Positions 8,942 through 18,517 are shown, numbered from the stretch's first letter. The stretch is DNA of 64,000 nt from Lachnospiraceae bacterium (GCA_014804425.1 JAAUZV010000002.1:175186-239185), one strand, 5' to 3'. Made by a program: numbers and translations. Notes: generated by a model from the sequence alone, not told the origin.

Positions 8942-8960
8942 AAGAACGCTTTGCGTTCTT
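8942..8960 (+). promoter_or_regulatory. Hairpin at the predicted transcript start
   Basis: AAGAACGC-TTT-GCGTTCTT forms an 8-bp stem immediately after the promoter at 8909-8937. The same stem occurs after ilvN2 (19045-19063) and after pnp (59300-59318), where it sits at 3' ends; here it is in a 5' leader. Confidence 0.5.
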
Positions 8961-9003
8961 TGATTACGAATCTGCCCAAATTACAAGGAGATTATAAGAA
9001 AAG

Positions 9004-10254
9004 ATGGCTAAGATCAGACCGTTTCAGGCATGGAGACCGGCAAAAGGGCGCGAACAGTCCGTTGCGGCGCTCCCGTATGATGTGTATTCTTCCATGGAGG
9101 CGCGCGCCGCGGTGGAGGGACGTCCCGATTCTTTTTTACATGTGGACAGGCCGGAGCTCTTTTTTGAGCCCGGGCATGATATGTATGCACCGGAGGTTTA
9201 TGAGCATGCGCGCACGCTTTTGTGGGATATGGCAAAGCGCGGTGTGTTTGTAAAAGAGGAGCGTCCCTGCTATTATCTGTACCGTCAGACGATGAACGGA
9301 CACAGCCAGACGGGGATCGTCGGCTGTGCCGCTGTGGATGATTATGTAAGCGGTGTGATCAAAAAGCACGAGAATACCAGGGCGGAAAAGGAGGAGGACC
9401 GCATCCGCCATGTGACGGCATGCGGCGCGCAGACAGGACCTATTTTCCTTGCGTATCGCCGTAATGAAGCGCTTTCGGAGCTGATCGCGCGGAAGACGGA
9501 TACGCCGCCCGAATATGATTTTGTCTCGGAGGACGGGATCGGACATACGGGCTGGGTGATCGCGGATGATGAGGATATCCGGACGGTGCAGGACGCGTTT
9601 GACGCCATGGACAGCATTTATATTGCCGACGGGCATCATCGCTGTGCGTCCGCAGTCAAAGTCGGACTGGCAAAGCGCGAGGAACATCCTGACTACGACG
9701 GCAATGAGGAATTCAATTCTTTTTTGTCCGTGCTGTTTCCGGATGAAGAGCTTACGATCCTTGATTATAACCGTGTGGTAAAGGATCTGGGCGGATTGAC
9801 AAAAGAGCAGTTTCTTGCACGGCTGAAAGAGCATTTTACGGTGGAATTCTGCGGTGCGGTCAAGGTAAAACCGGATAAAAAAGGAATCTTCGGCATGGTG
9901 ATGGAGGACGGGTGGTATCGTCTGGTCTCAAAACGGACAGAGCAGCTTTTGAGCGAGGCGGCGGAGCATCCGGTGGAGGCGCTGGATGTGTCTGTTCTGC
10001 AAAATGACTGTCTCGCCCCGATCCTCGGCATCACGGACCCGAAAACAGATCGTCGGATTGATTTTGTCGGCGGCATCCGGGGGCTGGAGGAATTAGAGCG
10101 GCGGGTGAGGGAGGATTGCGCCGTGGCGTTTGCCATGTATCCGACTTCCATCGACGAGCTGTTTGCCGTGGCGGATAAGGGACTTTTGATGCCGCCGAAA
10201 TCGACATGGTTTGAGCCGAAGCTGCGGAGCGGTTTATACATTCATCAATTTTGA
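9004..10254 (+). CDS. DUF1015 family protein
   Basis: Cytoplasmic protein of 416 residues. The N-terminal IRPFQAWRP, the central segment IADGHHRCASA near residues 209-219 and the C-terminal PKSTWFEPKLRSGL are hallmarks of DUF1015. In many Clostridia this gene follows serC-serA directly; here 7 kb of regulatory and exporter genes lie between. Its biochemical role is not established, although the neighbourhood has linked it to serine metabolism. It heads a run of plus-strand genes. The SD (AAGGAG) is rather far from the ATG, about 13 bases. Confidence 0.85.
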   Translation: MAKIRPFQAWRPAKGREQSVAALPYDVYSSMEARAAVEGRPDSFLHVDRPELFFEPGHDMYAPEVYEHARTLLWDMAKRGVFVKEERPCYYLYRQTMNGHSQTGIVGCAAVDDYVSGVIKKHENTRAEKEEDRIRHVTACGAQTGPIFLAYRRNEALSELIARKTDTPPEYDFVSEDGIGHTGWVIADDEDIRTVQDAFDAMDSIYIADGHHRCASAVKVGLAKREEHPDYDGNEEFNSFLSVLFPDEELTILDYNRVVKDLGGLTKEQFLARLKEHFTVEFCGAVKVKPDKKGIFGMVMEDGWYRLVSKRTEQLLSEAAEHPVEALDVSVLQNDCLAPILGITDPKTDRRIDFVGGIRGLEELERRVREDCAVAFAMYPTSIDELFAVADKGLLMPPKSTWFEPKLRSGLYIHQF

Positions 10255-10320
10255 GACCGGTATCGGCGTTTGCCGTAATGATTTTGAAAAGAGAAGATTG
10301 AAGAAGGTGGGGAAAACGGA

Positions 10321-12711
10321 ATGACAAAAAAATTATACCGTTACATGAACTGGCGTGAGATGGAGGGCATTATTTATTCGGATACGGATGAGCCGGGCGA
10401 ACTGCTCGGACCGCATGCGGCAGGCTCCCAGACATTGGTGCAGACATTTCTGCCGGGAGCGGACAAGGTCAGTGTGATGATGGGAGATCCGGAGAAGGAA
10501 TATCCGATGGAGCTTGCGGACGAGGAGGGCTATTTTGCCGTCCTGCTTCCCGTCAAAAAGCAGCCGGAATACCGCTTTAAGGTGACATCGAAAGAGACAA
10601 AAGAGGTTTTATATCTGCATGATCCCTATGCCTATCCTGCGGGAGAATGTCTTTATTCGGAAGAGAAAAAGCTTACCGGGGCGGAGGATACCTTGAGCGA
10701 TCCGGCACAGATGCAGTTATTTCATATGGGGACGCAGTATCATGCATGGAAATATATGGGGGCACACCGCGCCGTATGCCGCGGCGTGGCAGGCGTGCTA
10801 TTCCGCGTTTGGGCGCCGGAGGCCGTGCGCGTCAGCGTGATCGGCGCATTTAACGGCTATGACGGACGCGTGCATCAGATGAACCGCAGCACGGTCACAG
10901 ATCTGTTTGAATTGTTTATTCCTGATCTGGAGGCGGGGATCGGCTATCAATATGAGATCCGCAAAAAGAACGGAGACATCGTCATAAAGGCGGAGCCCTA
11001 TGCGACAAAGTTTTATGATGACTGCGGCGAGGAGGAGCATCATTATCTGCTCGCGCGTCTGGAACGGGAAGATTATGCATGGAAGGACGGCGCATGGAAA
11101 AAGAAGCAGATCTATCAGGCGGGCGGTGCGCTCCATATCTGTGAACTATCCGCAGAAGCGCTGTTTGGCGGTGAGACAGAGGAAAAAAAGCGCATGGCAG
11201 CGCTTCAGACAAAGGCAAAGAAATTAAAGGAAGCCGGTTATACGCATGTCAGCTTACAGCATACCATATTGGAAAATACGAATAACCACAGTGTTCATGA
11301 GACCGTGGCGTTCTATGCGGCAGGCGTGTATTTTGAGAGTACGGCCGTGTTAAAAGCGGCGGTTGACGCACTGCATGCGGAGGGGCTTTCCGTTATATTT
11401 GAGTGGGCGCCGGGATGCTTTTCCAAGGCGGGCGAGCTGCTCTCGGAATATGACGGCAGCTGCCTGTATGAGCATTTGGACATCAGACAGGGATTTCATA
11501 ACCGTTATCAGGTCAAACTGTTTCAGTATGCAAGACCTGAGGTAAAATCATTTTTGCTTTCCTCGCTCGGATATCTGATCGAGGAACTGCATGCCGACGG
11601 TATCCGTGTGTGCGATACCTCGTTCATGCTTTATCTTGATTACGGGAAACAGAACGGAGAGTGGATCGCGAATCTGTACGGCGGAAACGAGAATCTTGAT
11701 GCCATTGCCTTTTTGAAAAACGCCGTGTCCATGGTAAAGAATGCGTATCCCGATGTGCTGATGATCGCGGATGAAGCGTCCGGCTGGCAGAATCTGACGA
11801 CGCCGCTTGCAGAGGACGGCTTCGGGTTTGATTATAAATGGAACTATGCGCTTGTCAATGATCTGCTCCGCTATCTGACAATTCCGTACGGCGACCGCAG
11901 GAATGCGCATCATGAGCTGACGCTTTCCTATCTTTATATGTATAAAGAGCGTTTTATCAATGCACTCAGCGGGGATTATATCCTAAAATCCGACTGCGGA
12001 CTTGCCTGCATGAATATCGAGGATGCATCCCTGCGGGCATCGGCGGCAAGGCTTCTTCCGGCGTATCTGATGGTGCATCCGGGAGCAAAGCTGCTGAATA
12101 CGGACTTTCTGCCGCAGGGAATGGACGCGTATCTGACGGCGCTGAATCAGTTCTATCTTTCCAGTCCCGCGCTCTATACATGGGATGAGCGGGAGGAAGG
12201 ATTTGAGTGGATGAACGCCATTTCCGCAAATGAATCGGTGCTGCTGTTTTCACGCAAAAGCCCGGAGCAGACCTTACTGGTCGGCGTGAATTTCTCGGAT
12301 CAGGCATGGATGTCCCATAAATCCGGGGTACCTGCAGACGGAAAATATAAGGAGATCTTTAATACGGACAGTGAAGAATTCGGCGGGAGCGGCATCGTAA
12401 ATGCGCGTGTCCTAAAGGCAAAAAAGGATGAATGCGATACGAGGGAATATTCCATTCGCATCAATTTGGCGCCGATGTCCGTCGCGGTACTTGCCTATGT
12501 GCCGTATACCGAGAAAGAGCTTTCTTTGATGCAGGAGAAAGAGGAGGAGCGTAAACGCAAGCAGGCGGAGGCACAGCGCAAAAAGGACCAGCTGAAAAAG
12601 AAAAAAGAAAAGATCAAGGCGTCCTTAAAAGAAGAACTGCAACGCAAGATTGCCCAGGCGGAGGCGGAGATCGCATCCGGCAGCGAATATAAGGGTGCAA
12701 AAAAGAAATAA
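10321..12711 (+). CDS. GlgB-like GH13 protein with altered catalytic residues
   Basis: Protein of 796 residues built like a 1,4-alpha-glucan branching enzyme: two CBM48-like beta domains (about 25-120 and 145-235), a GH13 barrel (about 265-600), an alpha-amylase C-domain (about 610-725) and a Lys/Glu-rich coiled tail (730-796). The GlgB blocks GEWIANLYGG and FDYKWNYALVND are clear. However, the nucleophile block RVDAV reads RVCDT (Cys431), the acid/base block AEES reads ADEA (Asp484), the SHDE block reads SGDY (Gly551-Asp552), and the GHF block reads GCF. Branching activity is therefore unlikely; glucan binding or a scaffold role is possible. No other glycogen gene is nearby. Confidence 0.82.
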   Translation: MTKKLYRYMNWREMEGIIYSDTDEPGELLGPHAAGSQTLVQTFLPGADKVSVMMGDPEKEYPMELADEEGYFAVLLPVKKQPEYRFKVTSKETKEVLYLHDPYAYPAGECLYSEEKKLTGAEDTLSDPAQMQLFHMGTQYHAWKYMGAHRAVCRGVAGVLFRVWAPEAVRVSVIGAFNGYDGRVHQMNRSTVTDLFELFIPDLEAGIGYQYEIRKKNGDIVIKAEPYATKFYDDCGEEEHHYLLARLEREDYAWKDGAWKKKQIYQAGGALHICELSAEALFGGETEEKKRMAALQTKAKKLKEAGYTHVSLQHTILENTNNHSVHETVAFYAAGVYFESTAVLKAAVDALHAEGLSVIFEWAPGCFSKAGELLSEYDGSCLYEHLDIRQGFHNRYQVKLFQYARPEVKSFLLSSLGYLIEELHADGIRVCDTSFMLYLDYGKQNGEWIANLYGGNENLDAIAFLKNAVSMVKNAYPDVLMIADEASGWQNLTTPLAEDGFGFDYKWNYALVNDLLRYLTIPYGDRRNAHHELTLSYLYMYKERFINALSGDYILKSDCGLACMNIEDASLRASAARLLPAYLMVHPGAKLLNTDFLPQGMDAYLTALNQFYLSSPALYTWDEREEGFEWMNAISANESVLLFSRKSPEQTLLVGVNFSDQAWMSHKSGVPADGKYKEIFNTDSEEFGGSGIVNARVLKAKKDECDTREYSIRINLAPMSVAVLAYVPYTEKELSLMQEKEEERKRKQAEAQRKKDQLKKKKEKIKASLKEELQRKIAQAEAEIASGSEYKGAKKK

Positions 12712-12741
12712 GGCGATGCATAAGAAAGGGGAAAACGCGAA

Positions 12742-13554
12742 ATGGATGACAGCTTGTTGCGTGAATTGGCGGATAAGGCGCTTCATTTCGGACTGAAAGT
12801 CGTATTTGCCATTGTGACCTTTTTGATCGGTGTGCAGGTGATCAAGCTGATCCGCAGAATCGTCCAAAAAGCGCTGACGCGTGCCAACGCGGAAAAAGGC
12901 GTGCTTCAATTTCTGGATTCTCTGTTAAAGGTCGTGCTCTATGTGATCTTAGTCTTTTTGATCGCGACCTCATTCGGCGTGAGCGTTGCGGGTGTCGTGA
13001 CCTTATTAGGTTCAGCAGGCGTGGCGATCGGTCTTTCACTGCAGGGCAGTTTGAGCAATCTTGCGGGCGGCGTGCTGATCCTTTTGCTAAAACCGTTCAA
13101 GGTCGGGGATTATATTATCGAGGATACCAAGGGAAACGAAGGAACGGTCACGGAAATTCAAATGTTTTATACAAAACTGACAACGCCGGACGGGAAAGTG
13201 ATCGTGCTGCCGAACGGGACGCTTGCCAATAACAGTCTGACAAATGTGACGGCGAATCCGGAGCGGCGTGTGGACTTAAAAATAGGGATCGCATACAGCG
13301 CGGACCTAAAAAAGGCGAAAGAAGTTGCAGAGCAGGTCGTACGCACACAGGAGCATATTCTGCAGGAACAGCCGGTGATGGTTTTTGTCGATTCACTCGG
13401 AGACAGCGAGGTCGTGCTCGGCGTGCGCTGTTATGTGCCAAACAGTGATTATTGGGATGTCAGGTGGGCGCTCACGGAGCGCCTAAAGCTTGCGTTTGAT
13501 GAAAACGGGATTGAGATTCCGTTTCCGCAGTTGGACGTGCATACAAAAGCGTGA
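12742..13554 (+). CDS. mscS: MscS-type mechanosensitive channel
   Basis: Small-conductance channel of 270 residues that opens on membrane tension to release solutes. Three N-terminal membrane segments (about 15-35, 58-80, 84-112) are followed by the cytoplasmic MscS beta and alpha/beta domains. The pore-lining helix is rich in Gly, Ala and Ser (GSAGVAIGLSLQGSLSN). The segment LKPFKVGDYI and the later VLPNGTLANN are family hallmarks. AAAGGGG precedes the ATG. It lies 30 bases after the GlgB-like gene, so co-transcription is likely without an obvious functional link. Confidence 0.92.
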   Translation: MDDSLLRELADKALHFGLKVVFAIVTFLIGVQVIKLIRRIVQKALTRANAEKGVLQFLDSLLKVVLYVILVFLIATSFGVSVAGVVTLLGSAGVAIGLSLQGSLSNLAGGVLILLLKPFKVGDYIIEDTKGNEGTVTEIQMFYTKLTTPDGKVIVLPNGTLANNSLTNVTANPERRVDLKIGIAYSADLKKAKEVAEQVVRTQEHILQEQPVMVFVDSLGDSEVVLGVRCYVPNSDYWDVRWALTERLKLAFDENGIEIPFPQLDVHTKA

Positions 13555-13637
13555 GAAGAAGCTCGAATGCCCACGGCAGAGGCTGCTTTGCAGAGAACTT
13601 CTATGGTTCACGCCAATGAAGAAATCGAGGTTGTCAT

Positions 13638-16199
13638 ATGAATCGGGAGGAATGGAATTTATATTGTCAGGGACGATATGTGATCTTGGACGGCGCGACC
13701 GGATCCAATCTGATGCGCGCGGGCATGCCCGCAGGCGTCTGCCCGGAGCAGTGGATCGTCACGCATCGGGATGTGATGCTTTCCCTGCAAAAAGAGTATG
13801 TTGCGGCAGGAAGCAATATTCTCTATGCGCCGACCTTTACCGCAAACCGATTGAAATTAAAGGAATATGGCTTAGAGGACCGGCAGAGAGAGCTGATACA
13901 GGAGCTTGTCGGCATTTCGAAGGAGGCGTCGGCAGGATATGCGCTTGTCGCGGGTGACCTGACAATGACGGGCGTACAGCTTGCGCCGATCGGAACGCTG
14001 GATTTTGAAGAGCTGGTCGATATTTATAAGGAGCAGATTCAGTATCTGTGTGAGGCGGGCGTCGATCTGCTTGTTGTGGAAACGATGATGAGCTTACAGG
14101 AGACGCGGGCAGCGCTCATCGCTGCAAAGGAAGTGTGTGATCTGCCTGTGCTGGCAAGCCTGACATTTGAAAAGGATGGGCGGACGCTGTACGGAACGGA
14201 TGCGGTGACGGCGGTCATTACGCTGCAAAGCTTAGGTGCGGCGGCAGTCGGCGCGAACTGTTCGACAGGACCGGATCAGATGCAGCAGCTTATTCGGGAT
14301 ATGGCGCGGGTTGCAAACGTGCCGGTCATCGCGAAGCCGAATGCGGGTATGCCGGTGCTGATGCCGGACGGCACGACGGGTTATTCCATGACAGCCGAAA
14401 CCTTTGCGGAAGAAATGAAGCTCCTCGCCGAAGCAGGCGCCTCCGTCGTGGGCGGCTGCTGCGGAACGACACCGGCGCATATCGGGGAACTGGTGCGTTC
14501 CCTTGAGGGAAAGACACCGCAAAACGGAGGGGTGTGCGCGGAGCAGGAGACGGGCGTCTATTACCTGACATCGGAGAGAAAGACCGTTTCCTTTGGACTG
14601 GACAGCCCGTTCCTTGTGATCGGGGAGCGCATCAATCCGACCGGAAAAAAGAAGCTGCAGGCACAACTGAAAGAAGGCTCTCTGTCCATGGTATCCGAAT
14701 TCGCGGAAAGTCAGGAAAAGATGGGCGCGGCAGTTTTAGACATCAATATGGGAATGCCCGGTATTGACGAAAAAGAAATGATGCTTAGAGCGCTTGACGA
14801 GGTCACGGTGGCCTCGAACCTGCCGCTTTCCATTGATTCATCCCATGTGGATGTGATAGAGGCGGCGCTCCGGCGCTATCCCGGCAGGGCGCTGATCAAT
14901 TCCATTTCCCTAGAGGAAGCAAAATGCGAACCGCTGCTTCAGATCGCCGCAAAATATGGGGCGATGTTTATCCTTCTTCCGCTTTCGGATGAGGGGCTGC
15001 CGAAGACCTTGGAAGAAAAATTTGAGATCATACAAACTGTGACCGAAAGAGCAAAGGCACACGGGCTCACAAAGCAGGATATTGTGGTGGACGGGCTTGT
15101 CATGACGGTCGGCGCGGACCCAAAGGCGGCGCTTCTTACCTTACAGACATTTGCAAAATGCCATGAGCTCGGCTATGCGACGACCTGCGGACTATCTAAC
15201 ATTTCATTCGGACTGCCGGAACGAAGCTATGTCAACGCGTCGTTTTTGACGATGGCGATACAGAACGGGCTGACGATGGCGATCGCGAATCCGTCGCAGC
15301 GGCTTTTGATGAATACGGCGTTTGCCGCCGATCTGCTGCTGCATAAGGAAGGCGCGGACCTCCGCTATATTGAATATGCCGCCTACGCGAAAGAGCAGGA
15401 GGAGCAGGAAGAAAATAAAAAACTGCTGCAGCTTGCGGCGTCTAACGGCGGAACGGTGCAGGAAAACGGGACGGCAGGGCAAGACAGCGCGGCCGATAAA
15501 AGAAAAACGGCGCAGTCGAACGAAGTGACGGAGAAGAAAGACGCTGGAGGACACACCGTGCCGGAGGCGCTGCGTCCGGTCTATGACGCCGTGTTAAAGG
15601 GAATGCGCAGCCGGATCGCCGAGCTGACCGAAACGTTACTGCAAGAAGGCCAGGATGCGCAGGACATACTGAATCTTGCACTTATGCCTGCCATTGATGA
15701 GGTCGGTATCCTGTTCGATAAGGGAACGTATTTTTTGCCGCAGCTCATCAACAGCGCGGAGGCGATGAAGCTCTCCATTGCGGTGCTGGAACCCCATCTT
15801 GCCGGAAACGACGGCGGGAAGGAGCATGCCTGCATCGTCATTGCGACCGTAAAAGGCGATATTCATGATATCGGAAAGAACCTTGTAGCGCTCATGTTAA
15901 AAAATCACGGCTTCCGTGTCATCGATCTCGGCAAAGATGTGGAAACGGAGCTGATCATTGACACGGCAAGAAAAGAGAAAGCGGATGTGATCGCATTGTC
16001 CGCGCTGATGACAACGACCATGATGCAGATGAAGGACGTCGTGCGCATGGCACATGAGCAGGGACTTTCTTCAAAGATCATCATTGGCGGCGCGGTCATC
16101 ACGCAGGATTTTGCCGATGAGATCGGTGCGGACGGGTATTCCCGCGACGCGGCAGAGGCGGTCGTGGTCGTCAAGAAGCTTTTAGGGATAGATACTTGA
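13638..16199 (+). CDS. metH: Cobalamin-dependent methionine synthase lacking the activation domain
   Basis: Transfers a methyl group from methyltetrahydrofolate to homocysteine via B12. Of 853 residues, the homocysteine domain (1-290) has the zinc ligands in ANCSTG near 206 and GGCCGTT near 272. The pterin-binding domain runs from VIGERINPTG near 328 to about 580. A charged, low-complexity linker lies at about 590-645. The cap and B12 domains (about 650-853) have the cobalt-ligand motif DIHDIG near 741. The SAM-binding reactivation domain of the E. coli enzyme is absent, as in several Clostridia, where a separate protein reactivates the enzyme. No such partner is in the window. Confidence 0.93.
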   Translation: MNREEWNLYCQGRYVILDGATGSNLMRAGMPAGVCPEQWIVTHRDVMLSLQKEYVAAGSNILYAPTFTANRLKLKEYGLEDRQRELIQELVGISKEASAGYALVAGDLTMTGVQLAPIGTLDFEELVDIYKEQIQYLCEAGVDLLVVETMMSLQETRAALIAAKEVCDLPVLASLTFEKDGRTLYGTDAVTAVITLQSLGAAAVGANCSTGPDQMQQLIRDMARVANVPVIAKPNAGMPVLMPDGTTGYSMTAETFAEEMKLLAEAGASVVGGCCGTTPAHIGELVRSLEGKTPQNGGVCAEQETGVYYLTSERKTVSFGLDSPFLVIGERINPTGKKKLQAQLKEGSLSMVSEFAESQEKMGAAVLDINMGMPGIDEKEMMLRALDEVTVASNLPLSIDSSHVDVIEAALRRYPGRALINSISLEEAKCEPLLQIAAKYGAMFILLPLSDEGLPKTLEEKFEIIQTVTERAKAHGLTKQDIVVDGLVMTVGADPKAALLTLQTFAKCHELGYATTCGLSNISFGLPERSYVNASFLTMAIQNGLTMAIANPSQRLLMNTAFAADLLLHKEGADLRYIEYAAYAKEQEEQEENKKLLQLAASNGGTVQENGTAGQDSAADKRKTAQSNEVTEKKDAGGHTVPEALRPVYDAVLKGMRSRIAELTETLLQEGQDAQDILNLALMPAIDEVGILFDKGTYFLPQLINSAEAMKLSIAVLEPHLAGNDGGKEHACIVIATVKGDIHDIGKNLVALMLKNHGFRVIDLGKDVETELIIDTARKEKADVIALSALMTTTMMQMKDVVRMAHEQGLSSKIIIGGAVITQDFADEIGADGYSRDAAEAVVVVKKLLGIDT

Positions 16200-16297
16200 A
16201 AATAGAGTGGCCGTTATGTGATCGAAAGCATGAACGCATAACACAATATTCGGAATACAACATATCAGAAACAGGAGAAAGGTGTAGGTAGAAAACG

Positions 16298-17911
16298 ATG
16301 ATCGGTGCAGATGCAATGGTAAAATGTCTCGAGGAGGAGCATGTCAGCATGGTATTCGGCTACCCCGGCGTGGCAATTTGCCCTTTTTATAACAGTATCC
16401 TGCAATCAGATATCCGGACGATCCTTGTCCGGACAGAGCAGAACGCGGCGCATGCCGCAAGCGGCGTAGCGCGGACGACGGGCGGTGTCGGTGTGTGTGC
16501 GGTGACGAGCGGTCCCGGCGCAACAAACCTGATCACGGGAATTGCGACCGCGTTTGCGGACAGCATTCCGCTAGTCTGCATTACGGGTCAGGTCAACAGC
16601 GAGCTGCTCGGAAGCGATGTGTTTCAGGAGGCGGATATTACCGGCGCGGTGGAGTCCTTTGTAAAATACAGTTACCTTGTGCGGGATGCGGCCGATATTC
16701 CCCGCATTTTCAAGGAAGCGTTTCACATTGCGTCCACGGGGCGCAAGGGTCCCGTCCTGATCGATGTGCCGATTGACGTCCAAAATGCGCGCATGGAGAA
16801 ATGGAGCTATCCCGAGAGTGTTTCGCTCCGCACCTATAAGCCGACGGTAAAAGGCAATATGGTGCAGATCAAAAAGGTCGTCAAGGAGCTGGCAAAAGCC
16901 AAGCATCCCCTCATCTGTGCGGGAGGCGGCGTGCTGTTAAGCGAAGCGCAGGAAAGTCTGCGCAGTTTTGTGGAAACGTATCGGATTCCGGTCGTATCGA
17001 CGATGATGGGCATCGGCGTCATGCCGAGTGAGCATCCGTTGTATTTCGGTATGGTCGGCAACAACGGACAGCCCTGCGCAAACCGCGCGATCAGTGATTC
17101 GGACTTATTGATCATGGTGGGGGCGCGCGTGGCGGACCGGGCGGTCAACCAGCCGGATCTGATCACGAAGGATAAGATATTGGTGCATATTGATGTGGAC
17201 CCCGCCGAAATCGGCAAGAATGCGGGACCGACGATCCCGCTTGTCGGGGATGCCAGACATATCTTTGAAGATTTGGCGGCGCAGGATATTGCGGGAGAAT
17301 ATAAGGAATGGCTCGCGCTGCTTCAAAGCTACCGCGAGCGGATGCAGCCGCGCCGTGAGGAATATGCGGATCATGTGGATCCCGCGCGTTTCATCCGTAT
17401 GCTTTCTGAGGAGATGGAGGATGACGCCGTCTATGTTGCGGATGTCGGACAGAATCAAATCTGGTCATGCGCCTATCATGTGGTGAAAAAAGGACAATTT
17501 CTGACATCGGGCGGCATGGGGACCATGGGGTATTCCATTCCGGCGGCGGTCGGCGCGAAGCTCGCCAATCCGCAGAAGCAGGTGGTCGCGGTGTGTGGGG
17601 ACGGTTCGTTCCAAATGTCGATGATGGAGCTTGCGACGATGCGCCAGCATGACGTGCCGGTTAAAATCATCGTGCTGAAAAATAATTACCTTGGCATGGT
17701 CCGGCAATATCAGCATTTTACTTATGATGACCACTATTCGGTTGTCGATCTGTCCGGAAGCCCGGATATTGCGAAAATTGCCGCAGCTTACGATATGGAT
17801 TGCATTGTGCTTGAGAATATGGAGCGCGCAAAAGAGGCAATTCGGACATTCCTTGATGCCAAAGAGCCGATTCTGATGGTGTGCGAGATTCATCCGATGG
17901 ATCTTGTCTAG
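16298..17911 (+). CDS. ilvB: Acetolactate synthase, large catalytic subunit
   Basis: TPP and FAD dependent enzyme that condenses pyruvate with pyruvate or 2-ketobutyrate in valine, leucine and isoleucine synthesis. It has 537 residues, at the short end for IlvB. The N-terminal FGYPG and the catalytic Glu in VRTEQNAAH near residue 47 are present. The TPP motif GDGSFQMS near 433 extends to KNNYLGMVRQYQ. Two regulatory subunit genes follow, the first 33 bases downstream. No T-box leader is visible in the 98 bases upstream, which contain only a loose GTTATG/CATAAC inverted repeat. Confidence 0.93.
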   Translation: MIGADAMVKCLEEEHVSMVFGYPGVAICPFYNSILQSDIRTILVRTEQNAAHAASGVARTTGGVGVCAVTSGPGATNLITGIATAFADSIPLVCITGQVNSELLGSDVFQEADITGAVESFVKYSYLVRDAADIPRIFKEAFHIASTGRKGPVLIDVPIDVQNARMEKWSYPESVSLRTYKPTVKGNMVQIKKVVKELAKAKHPLICAGGGVLLSEAQESLRSFVETYRIPVVSTMMGIGVMPSEHPLYFGMVGNNGQPCANRAISDSDLLIMVGARVADRAVNQPDLITKDKILVHIDVDPAEIGKNAGPTIPLVGDARHIFEDLAAQDIAGEYKEWLALLQSYRERMQPRREEYADHVDPARFIRMLSEEMEDDAVYVADVGQNQIWSCAYHVVKKGQFLTSGGMGTMGYSIPAAVGAKLANPQKQVVAVCGDGSFQMSMMELATMRQHDVPVKIIVLKNNYLGMVRQYQHFTYDDHYSVVDLSGSPDIAKIAAAYDMDCIVLENMERAKEAIRTFLDAKEPILMVCEIHPMDLV

Positions 17912-17944
17912 GATGACCGCTCGGAAAGGACGTGATTTTTTACT

Positions 17945-18433
17945 ATGAAAAAAATATATTCCGTACTGGTGGAGAACCGTTCCGGTGTACTCTGTAAAGT
18001 GGCAGGGCTGTTTTCCAGAAGATGCTTTAATATTGATTCGCTTGCCGTTGGGGAGACGGACGATCCTGCGGTCTCCTGCATGACGATCGTCAGCACCGGA
18101 GATAAGCGCACTGTGGAGCAGATCGAAAAACAGCTCAACAAAAAGCTGGATGTCATTAAGGTCAAGACGTTTGACGAGCCGCACAGCATCAGCAGGGAGC
18201 TCATGCTTGTCAAAGTCAAATACAATAAGAGCAACCGCAGGGATATTATGGAGACCTGCGACATCTTAAACGCGCAGATCGTCGATATGTCCAAAACCAT
18301 GATGACGATCCAGATCTGCGACGAACCGGACCGCATCAATCTTTTGATCCAGATGCTTCAGACGATCAGTATTGTGGAGGTGGCGCGCACGGGCACACTT
18401 GCGCTGCCGAAATGTATGGAATCGGAGAATTGA
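17945..18433 (+). CDS. ilvN: Acetolactate synthase small (regulatory) subunit, copy 1
   Basis: Regulatory subunit of 162 residues with an N-terminal ACT domain (YSVLVENRSGVLCKVAGLFSRR, family consensus LVENRPGVL) and a C-terminal IlvN domain from about residue 80. It confers valine sensitivity and raises catalysis in the family. The first SD candidate (AAAGGA) is about 14 bases from the ATG, so translation may partly depend on ilvB read-through. A diverged second copy follows at 18518. Confidence 0.9.
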   Translation: MKKIYSVLVENRSGVLCKVAGLFSRRCFNIDSLAVGETDDPAVSCMTIVSTGDKRTVEQIEKQLNKKLDVIKVKTFDEPHSISRELMLVKVKYNKSNRRDIMETCDILNAQIVDMSKTMMTIQICDEPDRINLLIQMLQTISIVEVARTGTLALPKCMESEN

Positions 18434-18458
18434 CAAATACCATGAATATTGTTACAAT
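18430..18458 (+). promoter_or_regulatory. Sigma-A promoter for second ilvN and possibly ilvC
   Basis: TTGACA at 18430-18435, a 17-base spacer and TACAAT at 18453-18458. The -35 overlaps the stop codon of ilvN copy 1. Only the -10 deviates from consensus, at one position. Confidence 0.82.
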
Positions 18459-18517
18459 AAAAACCGTGTGCAGACATTATTTTTTACACAGATCAGACTG
18501 GATGGGAAGGATATGGA

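Noticed and set aside
9136..9834. A 232-codon minus-strand frame opposite the DUF1015 gene
   Set aside because: It is a shadow of a strongly supported plus-strand gene, with no SD and no recognisable motif. The long minus-strand frames at 17465-18184, 35696-36607, 47038-47892 and 58548-59357 were rejected for the same reason.
15400..15560. Possible frameshift or domain boundary in metH
   Set aside because: The low-complexity linker keeps one frame and both flanking domains are complete, so it is a linker rather than a lesion.
16200..16297. T-box leader before the branched-chain amino acid operon
   Set aside because: The region is under 100 bases and lacks the AGGGTGG box and specifier-loop structure. 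The region before ilvC was also negative.
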